The notes: generated by a model from the sequence alone, not told the origin. A DNA stretch of 64,000 nucleotides from Physcomitrium patens (GCF_000002425.4 NC_037270.1:3013680-3077679); one strand, 5' to 3'; shown: positions 47,071-60,860, counted from the stretch's first letter. Translations and numbers: made by a program.

Positions 47071-47552
47071 TATCATAGACATGTAATTGAAGAAGGTTCC
47101 AAAAGATTTTAGAAGATTTTAGAAGGTTTTAGAAGGTCCCAATAGAATCTAAAAAGCCTCTAGAAGGTTCTAGGAGGTTTTAGAAAGTTCCAAAAGGTTC
47201 CAAAAGATTCCAATGGATTCTAAAAAGATTCTTGAAGATTCTAATAGATTCTAAGAAAGTTCTAGAAGGTCGTAGGAGATCTTAGAAGGTTCTAAGAGGC
47301 TTTGGATGATTTAAGAAGTTGCCAAAGAAGGATCTTAGGCTTGCTTTGTTCCCAAGCTTCATTAAAACTTTTCAAGAAGCTTCTTAGGATCTAGTATATA
47401 TTGGAATTGAGACTGAAGAGATCCTCAATCTTAACAACTGACTTCTTATAATTTAGCCATGACCTTCTTGTCTGGTATTTAGTTATTATTTTAATATTAA
47501 GTTGATTCTATTTCTTCATCTTAAATCCTTGTCTTGTATATGGTCTCTAATA
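47071..47552 (+). repeat. 3' LTR of element F
   Basis: Starts TATCATAGACATG after a purine-rich tract and ends CTCTAATA. The segment TCTTAACAA at 47429-47437 complements the primer site TTGTTAAGA at 22392-22400, whereas the 5' LTR has TCTCGACAA. It is GAA/TTC-rich between 47090 and 47300, but with eroded spacing. Confidence 0.82.
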
Positions 47553-47557
47553 GTTTT

Positions 47558-47715
47558 GGTACAAAATAAGAATGTCTAAAAAATACATTTGATAAATTTT
47601 ATTATCTTTTTGGATTGATAAATAATCTTGAAATCAAAACTTGGAATAAAAACATACTTCTATAAGCTTTTTGATAATTCAAAATATATGTCAATATAAA
47701 GTATTTAAGGTTCTT

Positions 47716-47753
<38 letters not shown>

Positions 47754-48945
47754 GAGTAGACTTGAAGTGTCTTCTAAATAATGATACCATTATTAAAAAG
47801 AATCCACATTTACAAGAAGCTCTTTATCATAGATCTCATATTTAATCTCGATTCCTCAAAATTTTGTGGAATAAAAAGCTATTGAGTGGAGCTTGTTATT
47901 TGCTTCCATTTATAAAATATTGGCACCTATAACAAAGTTTAATAGGTCTATTTTCATAAAAAATACATTCAAAAAATGAAGGAAATATAAAATTGATACA
48001 AATATAAATATTGTCTTCAATACTTCAAAAGATTCTTCAACTTCTTTTCTCTGCTTATGTTTATCTTTACATATAAGATGTACAAGAAGAGCCACAATTT
48101 GAAAAAAATTCTTAATGAAGATCTTATAATAATTAAAAAATCTTAAAAAACATAGCACATCTCTTATTATTTTTGGGATCTTCTAATCCATAATAGTCTT
48201 GATCTTTTTTAAATCTATCATTAATCCTTTGTTAAAAATGATGTACCCTAAGAAGTCAACTTGAGTAGTTCATAATATAGACATTTCTATCTTGATAGAT
48301 AATCTTGTATCTCTAAGTTTTTATAACACATAAAAAATATGATATTCATATTCTTCTAAGTTCTTAGAATAGATTAGAATTTTTTCTAAATAATAGATAA
48401 CAAAATCATGAAGAAATTCATAAAAAATATCATTCATGAAATGTTAATAAATAGTTGATGCATTTATAAGTTCAAAAGATAAAATATTATATTCAAAATA
48501 TTCATATTTAATTTAAAAAATCTCTTCTATTCATTTTTTTTTTGATGTAGACTAAATTATATGCTCCTTATAAATCTATTTTTAAATAGATCTTTGCTTG
48601 ATTGAATTAGATAAAAAATCTTGAAATCAAAGATAGAAAATATCTAGTTTTGATAATGATCTTATTAAGTCTTCAATAGTCTATGCACATCTATAAAGAT
48701 CTATCTTTTTTCTTTACAAATAAAATATTACTTAACATCTTTTCACTATAAAAAATAAGCATGATATATATAGCAAATGATGATTCTTCTTTTGCCACAT
48801 GCATAAAAGCTTTTGTACCTATTAATAAGGATTTGATTATATTAGATTTATATGTTTTTACTTGACTAATGGAAATTTGGATCAAATTATAAGAAAAATT
48901 AATCATAAAGATAAAACTTATTTTTTGAATGTTGTTTTAAAATAC
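47558..48945 (-). pseudogene. Element E, second part: RNase H, RT, protease region
   Basis: Minus strand. RNase H is near 47560-47960, the RT/RNase H link at 47910-48158 (FLRFFNYYKIFIKNF), and RT to about 48710 with a decayed LDD region near 48380-48400. Text between RT and protease is open at 48691-48906 (IGTKAFMHVAKE). The family text stops near 48945. About 0.4 kb corresponding to protease and the gag/pol junction is missing before E's gag resumes at about 61880. The minus-strand open frame at 47602-47790 is not coding as it stands. Confidence 0.78.
47719..47751. repeat. (AT)n microsatellite
   Basis: Uninterrupted AT run of about 33 bp inside the RNase H remnant of E. Confidence 0.95.
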
Positions 48946-49281
48946 TAGTAGTGTATTTCTTTGTTAACCTATCTCATTGATATACTAACATTGAACTTTC
49001 ATGTACTTAAGTTCTTAATAGATCTTTTATAGTGAAAAGAAGTGTTATGACATATTAAAGGTGATAAAAGAGTAGAAAAGCTTGTAAGAGAGGTTTTGAT
49101 AGTGTATAAGATTTGTGAGAAGTCTTATAAGTGAAATTCATAGTGATCAAAGAGTGAAATCACTAATTTACTCATAAAGAAGGCATTCTAGGATTTTAAG
49201 GCAACAACACTTTTTTTTTTATTTTTAGAGTTCTATCTTTTCTTTTCTTGATTTTCTTTGATACACCCCCTTCTTTAAAAT
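48946..49281 (+). other. Leader of copia element I; 5' LTR not found
   Basis: Non-coding sequence between the break in E and the gag ATG. It does not resemble the LTR start at 55053 (TGTTGAAGTAAGTAAG), so the 5' LTR seems to be lost, probably with the adjoining part of E. It contains an imperfect direct repeat of GTGAAAT-like words and a T-run (49213-49222). Confidence 0.5.
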
Positions 49282-52104
49282 ATGGTTTCAAGTAAAGGTA
49301 AGGATATGAGAGTGATTGAAAAGTTTAGAGGTAACAACTTCTATCATTGGAAGAAAAAAATTGAGCTTTTATTGGCTTCATTAGACCTTTTGGACATTGT
49401 TGATGAAAGTGAAGAGCCTCTTAGTGATGATGTTGATGTCAAGGTGAAGAAAGAGTATTAATAATATGAAAGAAAGTCTTTTGGCATTATTACAATAAAT
49501 CTTGATGATGCCATTTTTTTACATGTAATTGCTTGCAATAGATTAGCGGCAGCATGTAAGACTTTTTATAATATCTATAAGAGTAGAAACCTTGCTAATA
49601 TTCTATGGACAAGGAAGAAGTTCTTAACAGTAAAGATGGAAGAAGGAGATGACCTCATGGCTATGTCAACAAGGTAAAAGTACTTATAAATCAATTAGCA
49701 ATTGTTGACATGCTAGTTGATGATAGAAAAATTATATTGACATTTTCATGAGCCTTTCTTAGTCCTACAACTATTTCATTGTGGCATTGGAGTCTATCAA
49801 TATAAAGGAGCTTACAATGAATTATGTCACATCAAGACTTGCATTTGAAGTAATCAAGAAGAAATAAAAAGAGCTTCAAAGTGATGATTTGGCACTATTC
49901 TCAAGACAAAGTAAAAATAACTTTCTAAACTAATATATTAATTTAAAAAATAATAAGAAAAATTACTATATTTATCAAAAATTAGATCATTTTACTGGAA
50001 ATTACTACAAGGCCAAGAGAGGAGATAGGATAAATGCAAACAATGTTAATGAAAGTTTTGATCAAAATGATTATATTTTAATAGTAAGTGAAGAAGCCTC
50101 TATGGCTACCATGTCTAAGTGGACTATAGATTTGGGTTCTATTAAGTATATGATACTATATAAGTCTTCATTTAACACTTATAAAGTAATTTCAACAACA
50201 AAAGTATAGTTGAGAGATAATGGCATAGTGTAAGCCATTGGAATTGATTCCATTGTGGTATAGATTGTGGTGAAGGACCAAATAAAGAGAATGAGATTGA
50301 AGAAAGTCATATATGTGCCAAAATTGAAGAAAAACCTTCTTTCAGTGGGAAAACTTATATCACATGGTTGTAAAGTTCAATTTGATATGGATGGATGTTT
50401 TGTGAAGACATTTAGTGGATAACATGTTGTAAAAGGCCTTAGAGATGGCAACTTCTACTTCAACAATTGTAAGAAGGTGAATAGACTTAAAGTAGCGACA
50501 TATGTTGATTTTTCACAAAATTAAGATAAATTTGATATTTGGCATCAACGAGTTAGTCATTTTAATGCCAAAAGCATGAAAGATCTTTAATCTATGGTAA
50601 GTGGCTTAGATCTTAGTCAATTCAGCCATAATGCTATGACACTTGCTTGTGAAGGTTGTATCCAACGCAAACAATAAAGGGCCTCATTTCTAAATGGAAT
50701 TGCAATACATGCAAGCAAATTATTGGAAATGATTCATTTTGATGTTTGTGGACCAATGAAGATACCATTAATTGGAGGAACAAGGTACTTTATCACATTT
50801 ATTTATGATTTTTCAAGAAAGATGTAGACATACATCATAAAAGCCAAGAGTGAATATTTCTCAAGATTTAAAGAATTTAAGTCATTTGTCGAAAAGTAAT
50901 GTAAGTGCAAGATGAAAGTGTTGTGCAAAGACAATGGAGGTGAGTATATATCAAAGCATTTTGATGAATTTTTAAAAAATAAAGGTATTATAAGATAAAC
51001 TTCTACTTCTTACATCCCACAATAAAATAGAGTTGTTAAAAGAGAAAATCACACCATTATAGAGATGATAAGGAACATGCTTCATGTACAAAATCTAAGG
51101 CATGAATATTAGGCAAAAGCTATGGTTAATGCAACGTATATAAAGAATAGATATCTAATAAGTGCACTCATATCAATGACTCCACAAGAAGCTTAAAGTA
51201 GCAAGAAACCTTATGTTTCATACATGAGGATCTTTGGATGCATTTCTTATGCAAAGAAATTAGATTGCATGACGTCCAAATTTGATGCAAAAAGAATAAA
51301 ATGTGTATTTGTTGGATATTGTGAAGGTACCAAAGCATATAGTCTTATGTATTTAGAAACAAAAAAAATCATTAAAAATCGTGATGTAGAATTTTTGAAA
51401 CTCAAGAGTACTTGTAAATATTTGGAGATGTATCCAAGTTGGAGTAATGGTATTTTTGTGGACACATCTTTAAATCTAGCAATGAAAGAAGAAAAAGATG
51501 ATGATAGTAAAGATAGTAGAATCTCAAATCAAGATGAAGAACCAAAGAAGGTAGATTATGAGGTCCTTACAATTTCTAAAACTAATAATGAAGACAATCA
51601 ACATGTTGAAGATAATGATGGTGATGAGGAGTACCAACCTTTATGTGGGAAGAGACAAGTTTTAAGAAAAAAGAAGATTGTAAGAGCTATTGGATTGTAC
51701 GAAGGTGAATCTTCATCAAGTAAAAAGAGATATCCTTTAAGAGATCAAAAAAAACTTGGTACATGGTAGAAGAATTACACCTTTCCTCAAGTAAGTGAAG
51801 AATATGCCAATGTTATACTCTTTATTGTTCTATTGAGTTTATATAATGCAATGAAGCCTACAGATGCTATGAAGTAGGAAAATGCCATGGAAGAAGAATT
51901 CAAATCACTCATGGAAAATAAAACATCGAAATTGACTCAACTTCCATCAAATCGATCTTCAATTGATTATAAGTGGGTGTTTAGAACCAAAAGGGTTGTA
52001 ATGGAAAATTTTATGAAATACAAGGCTACGTTGATTGCCAAAAGATACTCACAAGTTCATGGAGTTGATTTCAATGAGACATTTGCTCCTGTTGTTGTGT
52101 TGTG

Positions 52105-53342
52105 ATTTGACTACCATATAAAAATAATGTGTTTATATATTTAATACAAAATATATTAGACAACATAGTAAAAACCATGGTAGTGGATTTTATTGGTTAT
52201 AGAATAAGAATAGATTACTATCTCAAAAAAAGAAAGTTTAAAAGGACTTTTATTAGAATTTATATAACTTTATTTTCTTTTGATAGTGACTTTGAAGTTG
52301 ATTTTATAAGTAGTAACGTTTAAATATTTAGAATCACCTTTGTTGGATATAGGTGACCTTTAAAGTCTTATTTTATTTCTTTTATATAGTATTTAGGACA
52401 TATATTATGTAAATCTTGCAAAAGAAAGAATTGAAGAGAGCTTTTGGTGGAAAAAAAAGGTAGTTAGGGCATCCATATGAATGAATGGAGATAGATGATA
52501 TAAATCTCTATTCCTATTGGTCAAAAATCATGACCAATGGACTTCAAGGAGGGTGCCCGAGGCCATATTAGGAATTAGGATTATACATTCGAGCCATTCA
52601 AGCTTTTGGAGATAAGGATCAGTAGGTTTAGGATTTTAGCTATGGTTTTGGTAAAAATTTTGAGTCAACTGGAGTTATTATGAAGGAGATATACGCGCTC
52701 AAAGTCGAGGTGTTGATTTTGTAGCTACTATCACTTATTTGGATAAAACGCATGCATATAGAAAGCAATAAATAATTGACGATTAGAATTGGAAAGAACA
52801 CTCTCTTCGCTATAATTTTGGTATTTTATTTGATGGATTCCCATTTGGATAGAAGGAGATATTGGAGGATGAAATCAATGCTTGCAAATCTAATAGTAGT
52901 AAGTAACTTGATTCACTAGTGGTTATATTTTGAGCTATATCTTAAGAAATTTGATGAGATTTTAGCTCAAAATTTATAAGAATGTATGTGATCATGTTAA
53001 TAAATTTTATATACAAATTTTGTAGCATTTTAATTTTGGATTTGTGAGATATGAAGAAAATAGTATTTGGATGCTTATAAATTAGGGTTTGAAGCATCTG
53101 CAAGGATTTTTAAGATACTAGATGAATTTTTTAAGATACTAGATGAATGTATAGTTGAATTTTTTGTAATAATGTTTAAGGATAAATTCTATATTATTTG
53201 AAAAAATTTGAAAAATTAGATCGAGAGATATGAATTTCTAAAGTTTGAGAAGAAGAAAACCTTTGCAAGAAAAATATGTTTTGAAGGAGTTTTATTATAA
53301 ATTGATCATTTTATATAAAATAAAGGAATTTTTTGGAAGTTA

Positions 53343-53383
<41 letters not shown>

Positions 53384-53740
53384 AAAATAGATATATGGAG
53401 CTATGGTTAAATTTTGATATAAAGATGAATTTTTGAAAAAAAATTATAGATTTTCTTTGGAATTATTGAAAATCTAACTTCCCAGCAAATAATTACTTAT
53501 AATTTTGTATAACCAAGAATGTTAGGGAATTATTAGATATTTCAGAAAGCCTTATATACAAAAATTCTTAAATATAAAAGGTTTTATTAGTACAATATCT
53601 TTTTGATATTGTAGTATTTATTTGTCTTCTACTTTAATAGTTAAATAATTTATTCAAACAAGACCAATAAGTTAAAATTAAACTCTCTACAACTAAGTAC
53701 CTAGTGTATTCCTAGATAGAAAACCATGCAATATGACACC
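52105..53740 (+). repeat. M2: non-coding interspersed repeat in copia element I
   Basis: Interrupts RT of I after NETFAPVV. The RT text resumes with KLTTIKTIV near 53745. It is about 1.6 kb without coding capacity. Its part at about 52500-52830 matches M1 (31335-31640) in order and spacing. Target duplication is not clear and both ends are uncertain by about 10 bp. Strand is given to match M1. Confidence 0.6.
53346..53379. repeat. (AT)n microsatellite
   Basis: Uninterrupted AT run of about 34 bp inside M2; absent from M1. Confidence 0.95.
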
Positions 53741-55052
53741 ATAGCCAAACTCACCACCATTAAAACCATTGTGCCATTAGAGTAGCAATGGACTTGGAGA
53801 TGCATCAAATAGATGTGAAGACCGCTTTCTTGAATGGAAAGTTGGAAGAAGACATCTATATAGATCAATTTCAAGGATTTATTGAAGATGGAAAATAAGA
53901 CCTTTTTTGTAAGTTGAAAAAATCTTTGTATGGGCTCAAGCAATGTCTAAGGACATAGTACCAATGTATTGATACATTCTTTGTGAATGAAGGATTTATA
54001 AAGAGTGAAGCTAATCATTTTTTGTACTTAATGTAATCAAATGCGTTCATATTGATTGTCATCTTCTATGTTGATGATTTGATCATCTCAACCAATGCTA
54101 TGAAGGTAATGGATTGATTGAAGGCAAAGTTAGAAAAAGAGTATAAGATGAGTGATTTGAAAGAATTTTACTATTATTTAGGAATGGAGTTTGGGAGAGA
54201 TCATGCTAAAAAGACCAATACAATGAGCCAAAATAAGTAAAATGAAGAGATATTAAAACAATTCGATATGGATGAATGTAAGCCTATTGGAATATCTTTG
54301 GAAGCCAATTTGAAGTTGATGAAGCTCACGAAAGAAGAGTTTGCTGAAGCTGAAGGACAAATATAAGGTGTTCCATACAAGGCAGCAGTGGATTCATTAA
54401 TATATGTAATGGTTGGCAGATGGGTGGATCTTGCATATGCGGCAAGTGTTGTGAGTCAACACATGTCAAAGGCTGGACCAATCCATTGGACAACCACCAA
54501 AAGAATCATGACATACTTAAAAGGTACTTTGAACTTCAAATTATGTCTTGGAGGTGATAATATTACTATGTATGGTTATTATGATGTGAATTGGACTTGA
54601 GATGTAAATGATAGAAGGTCAACAATGGGATATGTATTCTTTGTTGGAGTGGGAGCAATTTCATAGAATTGCAAAAGACAACCAACAATTGCAAGGTCAA
54701 TAATGGAGGCAGAGGAGATGGCAATAAGCAATGGTGTAATGGAAGCAATATGGCTAAAACAACTTTTGGAGAACATTGGAGTAGTGTAAATGGAAGCAAC
54801 TCTAATAAAGTGTGACAATCAAGGATGTCTTACTTTTACAAAGAATCCAAAGTATCATTCAAGGATCAAGCACATTGACATTCAACATTACTTTATACGA
54901 GAGAAGATTGAAATGGAAGTAATTGATATGAAGTATTATTCAATGAAAGACATGCTTGCTGATTTATTACAAATACATTAGCAAAGGATAAACATCACAT
55001 GTTGATAAAGGCTTTAGGATTGAAAGCTCCTTGACCAATAGCAAAGTGAGAG

Positions 55053-55228
55053 TGTTGAAGTAAGTAAGTAAAAGTAGAATAAGTTACGTACTAAAAGGTA
55101 TTACCTTAGCTAATTTGCTAATAGTCAAAGGATTGGCTCTTGGTATATATAAAGGACTTCCAATGGATATAGGAAAAAGTCAAGGACCAAGAGTTAAAGT
55201 CAAGAGAATAAAATATGAACTAAAGAAT
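55053..55228 (+). repeat. 3' LTR of copia element I, first part
   Basis: TGTTGAAGTAAGTAAG follows GCAAAGTGAGAG just after the end of the RNase H frame, the usual position of a copia 3' LTR. A TATATATAAAGG box is at 55145-55156. It is broken at 55228 by J (target duplication AGAAT) and continues at 61616. Confidence 0.72.
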
Positions 55229-55788
55229 TTTCAAGGACAAGAACTCGATGAAAAAGTAATTCAGACAAGTGAGCCTTCACTCAAAGAAAGATAAAAAAAC
55301 ATAAATAAACAAGTATGTATATTGAAAGAGAAACTGGAATGGCTATTGCCAAAAGTCAAGAAAACTAGAGATCCTTGAAACTAGACTGAAAGCAAGAAGG
55401 GAGTTGACAAGAATGAAGAAGACTTTACTCTTGTCTTTATATATACTATCTAACTAAGGACTCTGTGGCGATGTTCTATAGGACCTCCAATATGTATTGA
55501 CTTTGTAGGACACTTGCCTTGATTTACAAGACAAGTTTTTATATGTGTGAACTACATAACTAGCTTGATCTTCAAGCTAACAACATGTGTGGCATATGGC
55601 CAACTTATTGACTATGTTTTTAATCCAAAAAGTCAATTAAAGACACCTATGAAGTCACGGAGCATCTATAAAGCTTCTAGGAAGTTTTTCTATCAAATAC
55701 TATAGAATTAACTTACTTTTATCTACTTTTACTTACTTCTACTTATTTATATATGTAATTACTAGCTTATATGAGTATGTCCGTGACA
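55229..55788 (-). repeat. 3' LTR of element J (560 bp)
   Basis: Left copy in window orientation, from TTTCAAGG (TGTCAAGG in the other copy) to CCGTGACA, next to a purine tract on the minus strand (plus strand TTACCTCCTCTTCTAG). Confidence 0.93.
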
Positions 55789-55829
55789 TTACCTCCTCTT
55801 CTAGAGACGAGTTCCACAAAGAGCGATCA

Positions 55830-56252
55830 TCATATGTTGAGGAAATCTATGATGCAACAAATTATATTTGCCACATACTCTGATCTTTTTTCTCTTCGAA
55901 GATGATTGATAGGGCCTCTCAACCATCGGTAGTGTCCCATACCAGGGCGGGAAGACCACCCAGTTATTTTGTCGTTGTTGAGGCCTTTATAACTTTCTTC
56001 GAATAAAACATTTGGAACACCATCAAAAGTTATTTCTACATCTAGTAAAATCACCAAACATTGGGAGTCCCTTTCCAAATCGTCATATCAAACGTATTGT
56101 ATCTCGCCATCTATTCGAGGAAGAACATGTCATTCTTGAAGATTTTCATCTCGATTGTGTCATCTTGAAGGTTAAGATAATCGTAATGTCTCATCCGGTA
56201 GGTCAGTAAATGAAGGCTCTTGAGTCGAATCCACTGGTTATTGGTTTTCCAT
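55830..56252 (-). pseudogene. Third ORF (ORF3) of element J
   Basis: Same start, end and length (140 codons plus stop) as in G. One Trp codon in the middle has become TGA (just upstream of 56078). The remainder is open and contains GMGHYRWLRGPINHLRREKR. The conservation with G over the whole length shows the ORF was inherited as a unit. Confidence 0.82.
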
Positions 56253-56369
56253 CTCTTTAGCATCACAACTACAAAGAAGCTACAAACAAGGATTAAAAGT
56301 AGAATATTATCTTGTCTAGATCTTGTTCTTTTATGAAGAAGATTTTTATCTTGGTTTTGATGGATGTCG

Positions 56370-59300
56370 TCAATAAAAAGCCTCCACCACCTTTGCTACA
56401 TTTACAAGATTCTTTATTGGCTCCCATGTGCATTCACTAATACTATATCCGTGCCAATGGATAAGATATTCCAATTTATTTCAGTGCCGCCTTGAATCTA
56501 AGACTCCTTCCACTTCAAACTCTTCATTATTGTCCACTTCTATAGGAGGAGGTGGAGCTTGTCTTCTTCTTGGTATGTCCACTATCTTATATGGTTCAAG
56601 AAGAGACACATAGAATATTAGATGGATTTTTATTGACTCCTATAAATATAAATAATATGCAACTAGATTGATTTGTACAAAAATAAAAAATGGTCCAAGT
56701 CTTTGATAGTCCAACTTATCACAAGGACAAGTAGTCTTGATATTGCAACAAAGTAGCTATATCTTATCGCCTATGTTGAATGGTGGTTGTTCCTTTTGAT
56801 AGACATCTGCATTTATCTTTTATCGTTCTTGAGTTTCTTTTAATTGTGCCTTCATTGTTATATGTAACTTTGACAACCAATTTGCCATATCTTTTGTCGT
56901 AGGATTATCAACTTTTAAAAAATCAAACATATTAAGTCGTGGATGATAACCATAATTAGCAAAGAAAGGTGTTTGTTGCATAGAAGAATGTACCGTATTA
57001 TTATAAGCAAACTCTGTCAATGGCAAAAGAGTTGTCCAATCATCTTGTTGGTAGTTAATGATACATCTTAAATATTGCTCCAAAACTTGATTAACACACT
57101 CCGTTTTTCCATTAATTTGAGGATGGAATGCTCAAGATAGTTTTATATCCACTTTCAAAATCTTAAAAAGAGTCTGCCAAAATCTTGATACAAATTGAGT
57201 TCTTCTAACTGATATAATATCCTTGGATAATCCATGATAGCGATAGATATTGTCAAGAAAGAGCTTAGCTATTTCTTCACCTGTGATAGATTTTGTATAT
57301 GGTATAAAATATGCCATCTTAGTAAAACGATCTATTATCATAAATATAGAGTCATAAAAACATGAGATTGAAAGATCCGTGATGAAGTCCATAGAAATAG
57401 AAGACCATGGTTATTCTGGAATGGATAATGGCTGAAGAAGTCCAAAAGATCGATGATGAGGAGTTTTTGATCATGAGCAAACATCACATGATTGTATAAA
57501 ATCTTTGACTGCCTTCCACATTTGAGGCCACCAAAAATCCCTAGATATCAATCCCAAAGTCTTATTGTATCCAAAATGTCCTACTGATAGGAAGTCGTGA
57601 CGAGCTTGAAGAATACGTAAACGTGTTTTTCCTTCTAGAACATATAGGCGTCCTTTGAAATAGAGTAGGTTATTCTTGAACTTGAATTTAGAGGGAACAT
57701 GAGATTTAGAAGAATTATTTTTGATATCATGAATAAGAGGGTCTGAAGACATACATAACTTGACTTGCTTGAGAAAAGTTAAATCAATAATTAATGTTGA
57801 TTTTATTGCTCGAAGATGAAATTGCTCCGGCTTCAAGAGTACCATTCTTTGTTGCTCAAAAGTTGCGTCTCCTTCTTTTGGTGCAAGATAAGAATATCTA
57901 GCTAAGGCATTGGATAAACCTTGTTGTTTTTCTAGCCAATAAGTGATAATGAACTCGAATCTTAATAAAGACATGCTCCAACAAACTTGACAATGATTTA
58001 ATACATATGCTAATATGAAATACTTGAGGTTCTTATGATCCGTATACACTGTGACTAGACTAGAAGCGCCTTCTAGAGGATGACGCCATTCTTGAAAAGA
58101 ATCCACAATTACAAGAAGTTCTTTATTATGGATCTTATAATTGATTTCTGTTGGTGAGAATTTTCTTGAATGAAAGACTACTGGATGAAGTTTTTCATTT
58201 GTTCCCATTTGTGACAAAATTGCACCTAGAGCAAAGTCTGATGCATCTGTTTTCATAAATAACGCTTTGGAAAAATCAACATGATACAAGATTGGTGCAA
58301 AAATAAATGCTATTTTCAAAGATTCAAAAGTAACTTCCACTTCTTGATTCCATTGGAGTTTGTCTTTACAAGTCAAATGTGTAAGTGGAGCTGCAACTTG
58401 AGAGAAGTCTTTGATGAAGATCCGATAGTAGTTGGCAAATCCCAAAAAGCATTGGACATCTCTTACCGTTTTTGGGATCTTTCAATCTATAATAGTTTGA
58501 ACTTTCTTAGGATCTATCATAAGTTCATCATTTGAATTGATGTATCCTAAGAAATCGACTTGAGTAGTGTAGAATACACACTTTTTTTATCTTGGCATAG
58601 AGTCCCTCATCTCTTAATTTTTGTAATACATGATAATCATGAAGTTCATGGTCTTCTAGATTCTAAGAATAGATGAAGATGTCGTCTAGATAACAGACCA
58701 CAAAATCCTCCAAAAACTTTCAAAAAATATCATTTATTAGATGTTAAAAAGCTATTGGTGCATTTATAAGTCCAAAACGTATGACATTGTATTCAAAATG
58801 TCGATACCTAGTTTGAAATGTAGTCTTCTATTCATCTCCTTCTTTGATGTGTACTAGATTATATGCTCCCCGAAGATCTATTTTTGTATAGATCTTAGCT
58901 TGATTCAGCTAATGAAGAAGTCCAGATATTAAAAGTAGTGGATACTTATTCTTGATGGTAATCTTATTGAATCCTTGATAATCAACACACATCCGCAATG
59001 ATCCATCTTTTTTCTTCACAAATAGAATTGAAGCTCCTTCTAGAGATTTAGAATGGCGTATGAAATTCTTGGCTAGATTTTCTTCAATATACTCCTTGAG
59101 TTCAGTCAAGTCATTTTGTGATAAACTGTAGATTGGTCCAAATGGCGGTTGTTCTCTTTCTTGAAGGTCAATTGAGTAATCATAGAAACGATGTTCCGGG
59201 AGTGTATCCGCATTCTTTTTTTCAAATACATCTTAAAATTCTTGATATTGGCTTGGAATGCCATGTAAAGTCTTTGCACTATTAGAAACGGGTGTGGCAT

Positions 59301-59835
59301 AAATAATATATGGTGATTCTTTTATAACAGCATGCAAGAAAGCTTTTGCACCTATAAACATGGATTTAATTGAATTGGACTTATGATTCTCTACTTGATA
59401 AACGACATAGTTAGTTATACTTTTAGAAAAAATAAGAGTTCGGAAAATCCAATCTATTTGAGGGTTATATTTTTCTAACCACGATAAACCTAAAATGACT
59501 GGATTAGAGGGAGATCTAATGATATTAAATACTACAAAGCTATTATGATCATTGATTATTACTTCTATAGAAAGGATTTCATGAGTAATATCTCGAGAAG
59601 ACAATGGACGACCATCTATGACTTCTACATGAATAGGTTTAGTTTTCTTTATTAAAAATATGCTATGTCTTTTAGAAAATTCTTCATCTAAAAAATATAT
59701 TGAGGCTCTTGAATCTAATAATGCAGAGGCTTTGTAATGTTTAGGTCTTAAAATAATATTTAATGTAAAATAAAGAGAGGGCTCTAAAGAGAGAATAGGA
59801 CCTTTACTAGAAGTTGTGCGAGGTTCCAGTCGCAC
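56370..59835 (-). pseudogene. pol of element J
   Basis: Minus strand. Protease is open at 59233-59835 (LLDSRASIYF: Gly of DSGA is Arg), with ILGLSWL. RT starts around 59110 ([21 protein letters not shown]) and its middle near 58650-58700 is broken by an indel. RNase H and integrase are open together at 57471-58445 (MKTDASDFALGA; zinc region to CDVCS). Further integrase stretches lie at 57132-57392 and 56820-57083. The chromodomain is at about 56430-56560. At least one frameshift and many stops. Confidence 0.88.
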
Positions 59836-59839
59836 TATC

Positions 59840-60860
59840 CCTATTGTAGTTGGACAAACTCGTTTTCGGACATATTATCTTCATTGACAGCCATACTCTT
59901 CATTTTGTGGTTGCATCGTTTCTTTGGATAATATTGAGTAGTGTGTTTTGATTCTCTATAATATAAACATAATCCTTCTTGACAACAACGAGTCTTTTTT
60001 TATTCAGTAAGAGGTTTGAAATGTACCACATCAATTTACATATCTTCTACTTTCGAATGTATGTATTGAAGAGGTGTTGGTATTGCCATTGAATTATAGT
60101 AATGTTGAGGTCCACTTATACGGTTCTCAGATCAAAATTCAAAAAGGAGATTGTCGCACTTTATAGCAAAGTCAATTGCTTCACTCAATGTTTGAAGATC
60201 AGATAAGTTGAGCATTAATTTTTTTACCTCATATTGTAATCCGTAGAAAAATTGGCTAATGAATGCAGCATCATCTTAGTTGATATCAGTTATAAGTTGT
60301 CAAAATTATGAAGCATATAACGTTACTGATCAATTGCTTTGTCGTAAAATATGGATCTTATTGGTTGCAACGTGAATTACATCATGTTCTCCATACATGG
60401 ATCGAAACTCTACCAAAAAGCCTCTAGATTATCCAATATTGGATCTCATTGTTCAAGAAAAGATGAAAACTATGATAGTGTTAAACCTGAAAGAAGCATA
60501 CTAATGAATCTATCTTCCGATCCTAGAGTTGGATAGCTTTGGGATTGAAGTTCAATCACAAGTTACACTTGATTGATAAATCCTCGAAACTTCAATCTGG
60601 TACCATCAAACTTCCCGGATAGGACAATTCTTGGTTCTCTAATACCAGAAGGGCGTTCTATAATAGGAGAAAGGACATGATTTGGTACAGATGTTGAAGC
60701 AACTCCAACCATTTCTATATCTTCACTTCTTGCCAATCTTGTTGTTCTTTGTGGTGATAAATTGAATTGATGCATCGCAAGCATTAACTCCCTCAATTGC
60801 TCTTACATTTATACCATTGCACTCCTCATTTCAATAAGTTTTACCATGATAACACTTAGA
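59840..60860 (-). pseudogene. gag of element J
   Basis: Decayed. An open stretch at 60563-60796 contains the capsid segment LSGKFDGTRLKFRGFINQV and the E/M/Q-rich N-terminus. The zinc knuckle near 59945-59990 has lost Cys residues. The start is near 60850 (ATGGTAAAACTTATT on the minus strand, with MVKL in place of MAEL). Confidence 0.8.

Larger units (their letters stand above)
21950..47552 (+). mobile_element. Element F: C-like chromovirus, split by G, M1 and H
   Basis: LTRs at 21950-22389 and 47071-47552. The internal parts are 22390-23044, 29428-31036, 32285-33981 and 45593-47070. F sits in E: CTTTT at 21945-21949 and GTTTT at 47553-47557 are a one-mismatch target duplication, and joining them restores E's text between integrase and RNase H. 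F belongs to the same family as C and D by gag, third ORF and LTR, but is older. Confidence 0.88.
49282..55015 (+). pseudogene. Element I: Ty1/copia gag-pol, split by M2
   Basis: The ATG opens a copia Gag (IEKFRGNNFYHWKKKIELLL, 49318-49377). A decayed zinc knuckle is near 49965. Protease has WTIDLGS (50122-50142; DSG changed to DLG). GAG-pre-integrase has IWHQRVSHFNAKSM (about 50535). Integrase has HFDVCGPMKIP (50734-50766), CKDNGGEY and NRVVKREN. The following segment RIFGCISYAKKL...CVFVGY is open at 51224-51769. RT starts with YKWVFRTKR and NETFAPVV (to 52104). After M2 it resumes near 53742 and has FYVDDLI (54067-54087). RNase H runs from 54388 to about 55015. Stops and frameshifts are scattered. 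Confidence 0.88.

Noticed and set aside
53701..53943. Minus-strand open frame of 80 codons, and others at 54566-54818
   Set aside because: Antisense to the copia RT and RNase H regions, whose domains are readable on the plus strand.
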